Source: Ostrinia nubilalis
Taxonomy: Eukaryota > Arthropoda > Insecta > Lepidoptera > Crambidae
Length of the DNA stretch: 64,000 bases
NCBI RefSeq assembly: GCF_963855985.1
Contig: NC_087092.1
Coordinates: 558,001-622,000, forward strand
Reading direction: 5' to 3'
Shown: piece by piece, positions 1 to 10,800 of the stretch
Layout of the letters: each line of letters opens with the position of its first letter
How positions within the stretch are numbered: position 1 is the first letter of the stretch
Translations under genes and position numbers: made by a program
Notes under the pieces: generated by a model
Seen by the model: the letters and a program-made list of their open reading frames with translations, nothing else
Database searches by the model: none
Told to the model about the DNA's origin: nothing

Positions 1-166
1 TAATAAAGCTGTTTTTGGAATTCAGATTTGGTTTATTGTCACCTCATTTTATTGAATAACTTAGAAGTTTAAAGGATTTAAAAAATAAAAGACATGGTAT
101 TGGTAAAGAGAGTTAAATATAATATGAATATGAATAACATGTGCGCTCGGGGCCGGCGGCAGAGGC
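1..166 (-). promoter_or_regulatory. GCN1 3' UTR with polyadenylation signals
   Basis: The 166 bases after the GCN1 stop contain two AATAAA hexamers on the minus strand (32-37 and 48-53), about 115-135 bp after the stop. The UTR is therefore short and AT-rich. The true cleavage site may lie just outside the window. Confidence 0.7.
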
Positions 167-1853
167 TCAGGTGAGCAGCGTGCAGTCGAGCTCCTCGTCG
201 CGCGCGTGCTCGGAGTGCGCGCGCCGCAGCACGCGCGCCACCACGTCGGCCAGCGCCTCGCGCGCGCCCTCGTCCAGCAGGCTCACGCATTTCTGACAAC
301 AATAATAATACAATGAAGCCACGATAGCCGAACGGTGAAGGGGTCGGACTGGCCGACTCGTGATCCGGGGAACGCGGGTTGATATCATATTTTTCAGTTA
401 GATGTGCTGATTAAATATGGATGAATTTAGTTACATAAAGTATACTTTAAATGATATTAAATTGCATTACATTACATAATATTGATGAGACTAACAAGAT
501 ATAAAGCATTGTCTAATACATGTCGCATAAGTACTGCTGATAAAATTATCAAGAGTGACACAACATTCCTCTCAGAAATTGTGAACGCCCACAATAGCTC
601 TCGTTACACTGATAACGCAGATAAAAAAATTGATAGTCATGATGGTAGACACTTGTTTCATCATATTGATGGCATAATTCGTTGTTAGAACCGTGACAAT
701 AATAACCGCGATATAAAAACATCGTTAACCTTGAACATTGCATCTAAATTACATATTACCTGATAAGATAATAATACATAGTTAAATACTAAACAGACCT
801 TAGTAAATGCGTATGTGTAGTGAACACAGCCCTATCAGACATGTCATCAACTAAAGCCACCAATTTATTTAGATGGAAGACTTCGACTGACGTAATAAAC
901 AAGGTGTTTGGCGCAAGTACACTGTGGAAAATTAACCGAGACGGAGCCCTAGATCGCACACTGAAGAATGGGCGACGCACGGGTGGGGGTAGGAGAAAGT
1001 AACCGAGATAGTGTTCACACTATTACGTCATGGCCAATTTCCCGTATAGTGTATACTCGCACACTCACTGCGAGCGCCTGTCACACAGTCGCGACAGCAA
1101 TATAATTACGCGCGAGCGATAAGGATGGGTAGCTTGGGGTCATTGGACAAAATTCTACGTGCTCCCGGACCAGACTATACTTGTGCCAACAGAGCTTATT
1201 ACGTGAGGGAAAATCCACAAAGACTAAAAATGATGTACTGACCTGGTGGAAGGCGTCGTCAGCCGGCAGTCGCAGCACGGCTTTGAGAGCGAGCTCGGAG
1301 TTGGCGCGTACGTAGGTGTTCTTCTCCTTGGTGCCGTTGACCAGCGCTGGCAGCAGCGCGCGCAGTACATCCGCGCCACCTTCCCAGCCCGCTCGCGGTT
1401 CCTGCCAAAACAAACTCGTGTTTATTACGGGGTTGTACAGTCCACATTACCTTGCTCAATTTGACAAGTTGTAGCTTGTCATCATGTCTGCTCAGGATTT
1501 TGTTAGTAAAGCCTGGTCCGTGAGCACGTAGAATCCCGTCCAATGACCCCAAGCTGCCCATCCTTGTCGCTCGCACGTAATTATGTTGCTGTCGCGCTCG
1601 CACACTCACTGCGGGCGCGCGTCGCACAGTCGCGACAGCAATATAATTACGCGCGAGCGACAAGGATGGGTAGCTTGGGGTCATTGGACGGGATTCTAAG
1701 TGCTCACGGACCAGGCTTTAGTGTGGTGCAGCGTACCTGTTGGTCGGCGGCGTCGGGCGTCTCGCCGCACCACTCGGCGGCGGCGGCGCGGCCCACGAGC
1801 GCGCCTGCGGTCGCCATTAACTGTTTCACCTCATTGCTCTGGTGGTTCATGCT
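167..1853 (-). CDS. GCN1: GCN1 exons 42-44 (C-terminus, residues 2566-2698)
   Basis: Exons: 1737-1853, 1243-1401, 167-292 (stop codon TGA at 167-169). Exon 43 has [20 protein letters not shown] (human NTKDKNTVVRAYSDQAIVNL). Exon 44 has [20 protein letters not shown] and ends EELDCTLLT, close to the human end VDDTILT, so the C-terminus is complete. A fold-back MITE sits 14 bp inside the intron after exon 42. Confidence 0.93.
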
Positions 1854-4800
1854 CTGAAATTATAATACAACATTATTAATAGGATCAAAACTAACAATTT
1901 TGTTAAACCTAAAGGTACAAGACCCTTAGAAAAATAACACGTTCAGTTCAATCATCGCAACAATCGCTCGCTTTCCGTTTACTGTCTACTGTAGCAATGT
2001 TAATGTAGACTATATTAGTGAGCGTTTATGCTACATGTGGCGCCACTCCGCCTACCCTCACGAACTGCTGCAGCAGCGCGGGTGGCGCGCGGCCAGCAGG
2101 TGGCGCAGCCCGTTGCAGGCGGTGGCACGCCTGGCGAGCCACGCAGGGAGTAGTGTGCTGTGTACGAGTGCGGTCCTACCCTCACGAACTGCTGCAGCAG
2201 CGCGGGCGGCGCGGGGCGGCGCGCGGCCAGCAGGTGGCGCAGCAGGTAGGCGGCGCCGCGCAGCCCGTTGCAGGCGGTGGCACGCCTGGCGAGCCACGCA
2301 GGGAGTAGTGTGCTGTGTACGAGTGCGGTCCTACCCTCACGAACTGCTGCAGCAGCGCGGGCGGCGCGGGGCGGCGCGCGGCCAGCAGGTGGCGCAGCAG
2401 GTAGGCGGCGCCGCGCAGCCCGTTGCAGGCGGTGGCACGCCTGGCGAGCCACGCAGGGAGTAGTGTGCTGTGTACGAGTGCGGTCCTACCCTCACGAACT
2501 GCTGCAGCAGCGCGGGCGGCGCGGGCCGGCGCGCGGCCAGCAGGTGGCGCAGCAGGTAGGCGGCGCCGCGCAGCCCGTTGCAGGCGGTGGGCACGCGCTC
2601 GCTGGCCAGGTACGACAGCAGCGTCTTCTCGATCTTCTCCTCGAAGTGGTCGCGGTAGATCTGGGAACACACGAGTGTTAGCCATGACGGACATCGAAAA
2701 TTATGGAAAGGAAAATATATAAATAAATAAATATTAATATGGTGCGTCCACACTGGGCGAATATGCTCGCGCGGCAAACTCGACATCTTGCTCACTCAAG
2801 AGCAGGGTGAGCAGGATGTCGAGTTTGCCGCGCGAGCATATTCGCCCAGTGTAGACGCACCATTAGAGAGTTGGTTAACTTACTCAAAACAAAGAATAGG
2901 CGCGTTCGTTGTTATTTGCGTAGTGTCAATAAAAAGTCAAAAAGTTGTGGTACCCGTAATCCTAACTACATTGAGAAACAGTCACGTCACTTACCTCAGC
3001 AGGTGATTCCTTGAGCGCGACGAACAGCGCAGCAGAACGGCCGTGCGTCAGAAGCCAGTCGTCCTGGAACAACAATCAAAAATGAGTTTGATATATTTGT
3101 ACTTTTTTCATGTTCAATTTACCATCACGCCGCCCCGGCAGAAGAGAAGTGTGTATAGTCCGGTTGTTGAGCACGTAAAATTTCGTCCAAGACCTCGAAG
3201 CTACCCATCCCTATTGCTCGCGCGAAATTATATTGCTGTCGCGACTGTGCGACGAGCGGCCGCAGTGAGTGTGCGAGCGCGACAGCAACAATTACGCGGG
3301 AACGATAAGGATGGATAGCTTGGGGTCATTGGACGAATTTCTACGTGCTCGGCGACCAGGCTTTAGTGTCTATAATCAGCGTCAAATAGTTCGTGACACT
3401 CAAAATGACCAAAAACTTAACAACACAACCTTTTTCCAATTGTAAAAAAAAAATGTGTTGCGAACTTTTTAGCTACTTTGTGGGTGACGAAGTATTAGAC
3501 GCCTCGTACCTGAGACGTGGTCGCTTACTATGGGCCTCATAAGAAGGCTCAAGGTCACTCAAAGAGCGATGGAGTGTGCTATGCTCGGAGTTTCTCTGCG
3601 TGATCGAATCAGAAATGAGGAGATCCGTAGAAGAACCAGAGTGATTGACATAGCCCGCAGAATCGCTAAAATCAAGTGGCAGTGGGCGGGGCACATAGCT
3701 CGAAGAGCTGATGGCCGCTGGGGCAGGAAAGTTCTTGAGTGGCGACCACGAGCCAGAAGACGTAGCGTGGGCAGGCCTCCCACCTTGTGAAGGTCGCGGG
3801 AGGTGTCTGGATGCGAGCGGCGCAAGATCGGTCTTCGAGGAAATCCTTGGGGGAGGCCTTTGTCCAGCAGTGGACGTCTTTCGGCTGAAACGAACGAACC
3901 TGCGCGGGCTGGTGGTGGTGGTGGTGCGGCTGCTGCTGCGCGGCCAGCACGTGGTGCAGCAGCGCGGCGTCGCGGTGCGCGGGCGGCAGGCGCGGCAGCA
4001 GCGCGCCCAGGCAGCCGCCCACGGCCTGGCGCGGCGGGTCGTCGGGGTGCGCCAGCAGCGCCGGCCCGCTGAGGGTGGTGAGCACGGCGAGTGCGAGCGG
4101 CTCCGACATCTTGTCGCCGCCGCCGACGAGCGCGCCTCGCAGCGCCTGCGCGGTGGGCATGACAAGTTATTTACCCATTTATGCAAGTTTAAATGAAGTG
4201 AAGTTTTATTTTGAAATCATGAAAGGATAAGAAGGCATCAAATTTTATCGAAGTCGATGTGCGCAGCGATGCTACGTTGCCATTTTGCCTTTAACGCACG
4301 CGTGTGAGGATAGAAATATAGCACAATGAAACATTGTAAATAACTTTTTTGTTTCAATTTAGAAGTTGTAGACTTTTCAATCACAAAAACTAAGAAATTT
4401 CTTAGAAAGTACAAAATGTTACTGAAGTTACAATAACTGAAAATGACCATTTCTGACTGCTTTTGACCAATTTGACCGTAAATAACAACTCATAAAGGTA
4501 GCAGGAAAGCGCTGGATGCAGGTCGCTACCAACAGAAATCAGTCTATAATTCTACATTCAGCAGTGAAGTGACGTCCTATGGCAGAAATAATGATGATGA
4601 TGACAGTCAGTCAGTCAGTGAAATTCAGTGAGTTTAGTAACATTGTAGACTAGCCTGCAGCATGGTGTCGCGCACGGCGGCGTCGTCGAGACGCACGCCG
4701 TTGTGTAGCTCGACGAAGAGCGGGTCGGCGCGCGTGTGGATGAGCACGAGCTGCGCCAGCGCCTGGCCCGCCTTGATGCGCACGCCGCGCGCGCCGTCGT

Positions 4801-7800
4801 GCAGCGCCTTCAGGAACGTCGTCTGCAGCTGCGGCAGGAACTGCTTCAGCATCGACCCCACCTGCAACACAAACACGATTAAGTCTGAGGTCTGGCCGAA
4901 ATTCTAGTTTCTTCGTTCGTTTCAGCCGAAAGACGTCCACTACTAGACAAAGGCCTCCCCCAAGGATTTCCACAAAGACCGGTCCTACGCCGCTCGCATC
5001 CAGGCACCTCCCGCGACCTTCACCAGATCGTCGGACCACCTAGTGGGAGGCCTGCCCACGTTACGTCTTCCGGCTCGTGGCCTAGTTTATTACCAACAAA
5101 AGAAAAAACCACTATAGTACTTTGGGCCACAGTTTCAGCTACCCATTTCCATTTTTTTTCTCGCTCTCATCAATAAACGATTCTTTGCGATAGAACATGA
5201 CCGGAAATGGGTAGCTGTAAGTGTGGCTCATAGTACATCACAATATCATTCGGGAGACAGCGAAGTGAACTTCTTCTAACACTTCTGGGTATACAAAAAA
5301 CCGGCCAAGTGCGTGTCGGACTCACGCACAAAGGGTTCCGTACCATTGATTTATGAAATTAATTATTTTTTTAATTTAAGTTATTTGTATGAAAGATTAC
5401 GCGGTAATAAGCGGTTTACGATTTACGAGGTATTAAAAAAAAAACTACTTACTAGATCTCGTTCAAAACAATTTTCGTTGGTAGTTTTTATAGTAATGTA
5501 CTATCGGGGACTCGGACGCCTTGACACCTTAAGGGCCTAAATTGTTTGCACACACACGCTCGATTATGCTCCGCCCCCGTTCATTCATGTTTCGGGTCTA
5601 AGCAGCGTCGGCGCACCACTGTAGATGTTTGCCCTAGCAAACCAAGCTCTATGTAAAGCGTTTAGGATTGAGTATTGCTTATTACCCGCATCCGTAGCGC
5701 TCGTTTGGCAACGTCGCATTTTAGTGAATTTGAAACCCAATAAAGAATCGCTACAAAATATTATATGAGGCTTCGTGTAAAATTTGAACTAGCGATTGCC
5801 CGCTCGGGTCACAAAATTGGTATCGCACATTCCGAGGTAACTGTGCAATTTCCCGAGAAAAAAGTAGCCTTTTCTATAATTATTCTTGATATTAAGAGTG
5901 TAAATCTCATGATATTAGTTTAGCTAGTTAAGGCGAGTAATACAAAATCATACAGTTACTTTCGGATTTTACTTATTACAATATGTTATTGAATTAATTA
6001 GTAAAGAATTAAAAAATATTTGTGCCTTAAAAACAATTTTGTAAGATCTGGCTACATAATAACTTTCTTAAATCCTTGAATGTAAATAAAACCTTAATAG
6101 GTTTCTATTTATTTTTAATACATTAGCAACTTTTGTTTTCCGTTTTAAAGAAACACTTAATCAACGTTATTACAATTTAATACAAATATTGCACTAGGTA
6201 GCAATGATCCAGGTAATTGGTTATCGTAAATATTATAATATTAAGTTAGTTTTATTTCAAATTCATTTTTTTATTGCACATTAAGTGTCTTTACACAAGG
6301 TCTTAAATCAATAACAATTAAACTTCAAACTAAATAATACTTAAACAGTTAACAATGTATAGATAAGTTTGTAAGTAAATATAAGAATTAAGAATTATTT
6401 TGAGAGGCATGGTTCAGTAATCGCGCGGAGGTCAATAAAAAGGCAATCAAACAGTCCAATTACTAGCACGGGTCAACACAAAACAAAATCAATCGGTTAT
6501 TGATCACAAAACTTCACAAAAAAACAAAGGAGAGAATATGTCGACAGTTCGCCAAAGCAAAAAGCAGACAGACCTCGTATAAAAACACAATATTAAAAAA
6601 ATACATATCTATTAGTTTGTAACCAAATTCTATTATTAAAATTCTAAGGCTGAGTTGCACCATCTTACTTTAACTTTGACAAACGTCAAAAATCTGTCAA
6701 TCTCCATACAAAAAGCACCGTTTACCGTTTATAGTTACGGTCAAAGTTAGGTGGTGCAACTCAGCCTAAAACTAAGAAAGATTGAAGAAAAAGAAACATT
6801 TCGTTTTAAACCTTAACCGTATGACAATAAAGTGCACAATGGTATTTCGTATTGCAACCTAAGCCCTGATTGTCTCTTATTGGTCGTAGTAAAAATACAG
6901 TGTGAGTCACGTTAAAGTGTACATATGAAAATAGATGAAACTAGACCTATTTTTATCGATAAAAAAGAGGTCAAAAAATTTTTGAGATTTTTTTTTTAAT
7001 TTTTATAGAATTTTTTTTCTTCCAATTACTTATTGTAAAGAAAACGTAATAACTTTTAAACTAAGCGGTATATCCTGATAAAAGAAAAACAGTAATAATG
7101 CTAAATAACACGCGATACAAAAAAAATACATGAAATACCCAGAAAATGCCAACAAATAATAAAAAAATATACTTTTTGAAAAAAATCTGCTTAAAAATTC
7201 GTATTTTTTTGGGTATTTGATAAATTTCTCCAAAAAATGCCCCTATAACAGGTGGTTTTTATTACTTTTTATTATTTTCTATCGTATTACTTTTGTAAAA
7301 CCCAAAATCGCATGTCTCTATCCCTATCACAACGTTTGCAATGATCGTTTGAACTAAGCCTCTCCGGGCGCGCCATTCAACGCTTCGTTAACAAAGAAAC
7401 TGAAAGTGACTCTCGATTTGTAATTTTGATAAAGACAAGTTAGATTTCAATTAAAAACAAAAGATTTCGAAGTAAAATAAGCATTTTAGTTAAAATTAAA
7501 ATTGTCTCTACCTGTAGCGGAGAAAAATGTGGTGGCAGGCCTTTGTTCAAACGATCATAGCAAATGTTGTGATAGGGATAGAGACATGCGATTTTTAGTT
7601 TTACAAAAGTAATACGATAGATAATAATAAAAAGTAATAAAAACCATCTGTTATAGGGGCATTTTTTGGAGAAATTTATCAAATAACCAAAAAAATACGA
7701 ATTTTTAAGCAGATTTTTTTCAAAAAGTGTAATTTTTTATTATTTGTTGGCATTTTTTGTGTATTTTATGTATTGTTTTAGTATTGCCTGTTATTTAGCA

Positions 7801-10800
7801 TTATTACTGTTTTTATTTTATCAGGATATACCGCTTAGTTTAAAAGTTATTACGTTTTCTTTACAATAAGTAATTGGAAGAAAAAAAATTCTATGAAAAA
7901 ATAAAAAAAAATCTCAAAAATTTTTTGACCTATTTTTTGTCGATAAAAATAGGTCTAGTTTCATCTATTTTCATATGTACACTTTAACGTGACTCACACT
8001 GTATAGTAAAATGCGTAACCAATTAGAGACGGGGTGAGCACGTGACCGGAGCGATGCGCTTACGTTAAAATTTCTACAAAGTGGTCAGGCGGAAGAGTCC
8101 CCGATAGTACATCATATGTTCTTTTTAGATTTTTCATTTTCTTATTTTTAGAAGTTAGAGGGGGGTGGGGCCAACTTTTTTCCACTTTGGAAGCGTCTGT
8201 CACGCAAACTATTCGGTTTAGAAAAAAAATATTTTAGAAACCTCGATATCATTTTTGAAGACCTATTCATGGATACCCCACACGTATGTGTTTGATGAAA
8301 AAAAAATTTTTGAGTTTCAGGTCTAAGTATGGGGAGCCCCCAATATTTATTATTATTTTTTTATTTTTGCATCAAAATCCTAATGCGGTTAACAGAATAC
8401 ATCTACTTACCAAGTTTCAACAGTATAGCTCTTATAGTTTCGGAAAAAAATGGCTGTGACATACGGACGGACAGACAGACATGACGAATCTATAAAGGTT
8501 CCGTTTTTTTGCCATTTGGCTACGGAACCTTAAAAAGCACCGAAGTTTACACGGATACTTGGCTACGTAAATATGTAGCCCAGGGGAGAGTGTTCCGCAA
8601 TGTTGGGACATCACTACACCGAGTAACTTTTGTTTGTATTGAGATATCAAAATAAGATACACTAATAAACACAACAAAAAAAAAAATAAGCTAAAAATCT
8701 CAAGCTTACTTCATAATGGAACATGTTTTACCTTGGACAATAGGGAAGCCAGAGTCTCCAAGACCGCGGCCTTCACACTGAAGTTGAACCGGTCCCCAAG
8801 AATACGGATGAGCGGTCCCGTGATGTGCACGACGGACGGCTGGATGGCGGCGGCGGAGGTGAGCTTGATGATCTCGCCCAGCATGAGCGCGGCGTTCTCC
8901 TCTTCATAATGGAACATGTTTTACCTTGGACAATAGGGAAGCCAGAGTCTCCAAGACCGCGGCCTTCACACTGGAATTGAACCGGTCTCCCAGGATACGG
9001 ATGAGCGGGCCAGTGATGTGAACGACGGACGGCTGGATGGCGGCGGCGGAGGTGAGCTTGATGATCTCGCCCAGCATGAGCGCGGCGTTCTCCTCTTCAT
9101 AATGGAACATGTTTTACCTTGGACAATAGGGAAGCCAGAGTCTCCAAGACCGCGGCCTTCACACTGGAATTGAACCGGTCTCCCAGGATACGGATGAGCG
9201 GGCCAGTGATGTGAACGACGGACGGCTGGATGGCGGCGGCGGAGGTGAGCTTGATGATCTCGCCCAGCATGAGCGCGGCGTTCTCCTCTTCATAATGGAA
9301 CATGTTTTACCTTGGACAATAATGAAGCCAGAGTCTCCAAGACCGCGGCCTTGACACTGGAGTTGAACCGGTCTCCCAGGATACGGATGAGAGGTCCAGT
9401 GATGTGAACGACGGAGGGCTGGATGGCGGCGGCGGAGGTGAGCTTGATGATCTCGCCCAGCATGAGCGCGGCGTTCTCCTCTTCATAATGGAACATGTTT
9501 TACCTTGGATAATAAGGAAGCCAGAGTCTCCAAGACCGCGGCCTTCACACTGGAATTGAACCGGTCTCCCAGGATACGGATGAGCGGTCCCGTGATGTGA
9601 ACGACGGACGGCTGGATGGCGGCGGCGGAGGTGAGCTTGATGATCTCGCCCAGCATGAGCGCGGCGTTCTCCTCTTCATAATGGAACATGTTTTACCTTG
9701 GATAATAAGGAAGCCAGAGTCTCCAAGACCGCGGCCTTCACACTGGAATTGAACCGGTCTCCCAGGATACGGATGAGCGGTCCCGTGATGTGAACGACGG
9801 ACGGCTGGATGGCGGCGGCGGAGGTGAGCTTGATGATCTCGCCCAGCATGAGCGCGGCGTTCTCCTTGTCCTCCGGCAGCCCGTTCAGGATCGACTCGCG
9901 GAATAACGGCAGGAGGGGGGATATGCCCTGGTGGGAAGAAAAGTTTTAATGTAATTATTGTATGGAAAGTAGGGTCTGCTTGATAGACGACTTGTTGATG
10001 TTTGAACCATATTAAATAAATATATAATAATATCCTTGGACATTTTACACTGCGCTTCTAGTCTCAAACTAAGCAAAGCTTGTACTATGGGTACTAGACA
10101 ACGGATATAAACATAGGCACTTAAATACTTTTTTTTGTAAATACATACATATTATACATAGAAAACACCCAGTTCAATACAAACAAATATGTTCATGCAC
10201 ACAAATGTTTGTACTGTGCGGGAATCGAACCCGCTACCTCCGGAATAGTAGTCCGTTTCGAACCATTACACCAAACGGCCGACTAAATATTGCTAGTTTT
10301 TGGGGGTATGTGTTGACGCGCCGGTTTCTACCCGGTCCGGTGGCAGGTCAGTACATTGCCGGGCTGACGCCGGATCGTGTAAGAAGCAGCTCAATAACAT
10401 TCCCCCTTTTTTTCGTTATTATTTCTACTCTAACTATTTACACAAGTCTTAATATTATGAGCCAAAATATTTACATAAGAGATATAATATGAGCTAGCCG
10501 GGCTAGGATACACGCCGTGATAAAATCTATGGGCTAAAATAGCACGACAAAAGCTTATCACGGCGCGCATGCTAGGCCTACAGGAGTCGATCGTACCTTG
10601 GGCATGCAGAATCCAGGCAAGAGATCGCCCTTGAGATCCGCAGCGGCTAGGCGTAGAGCCGTTCGCACGTCAGGCACGTGCTGGATCATACGCTCGGCGT
10701 CCAGCGTACGCGTCAGCGCTGCCATCGCTTCATACGCCATGCACAGCAGCTCGCGCTCCTTGTCGGCGTACAGCGCCAACAGTCCACGCAGGAGCGCCGC

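Larger units (their letters stand above)
293..1242. other. GCN1 intron 43: two small repeats, otherwise nothing recognised
   Basis: Besides the SINE fragment (312-395) and half MITE (1060-1192), 400-1050 is AT-rich with short plus-strand open frames (longest 68 codons). I do not recognise them and they look non-coding. Confidence 0.5.
5501..8107. mobile_element. 2.6-kb TA-flanked non-autonomous DNA transposon
   Basis: Starts CTATCGGGGACTC and ends with its reverse complement (GAGTCCCCGATAG), directly flanked by TA on both sides. The terminal repeats stay similar for about 30 bp. It interrupts an older repeat whose uninterrupted form should read TAATGTACATCATATG. It has no open frame resembling a transposase. 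A TA duplication suggests Tc1/mariner-type mobilisation (inference). Confidence 0.75.
5298..8536 (+). repeat. Older interspersed repeat split by the 2.6-kb insertion (arms 5298-5500 and 8108-8536)
   Basis: The left arm begins GGCCAAGTGCGTGTCGGACT and contains AAAGGGTTCCGTACC; the right arm ends in GACGGACAGACAGACATGAC and TTTGGCTACGGAACC. This pairing is a very common lepidopteran interspersed repeat (recall). A short end fragment of the same family lies at 44908-44943. Confidence 0.7.

Noticed and set aside
820..1002. Small plus-strand protein (60 codons) in GCN1 intron 43
   Set aside because: No recognised similarity, ordinary intron composition, and a length expected by chance.
2015..2795. 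Ala/Arg-rich open frames on both strands near exon 41
   Set aside because: Shadow frames of the GC-rich 155-bp array; no start context and no homology.
8732..9868. Repeat protein family made of six 68-residue modules
   Set aside because: Each module begins at a chance ATG inside the exon and ends in intron sequence; no module joins the next in frame.
10205..10290. tRNA gene on the minus strand
   Set aside because: Has A- and B-box-like motifs, but the stems do not close properly and a SINE body follows.
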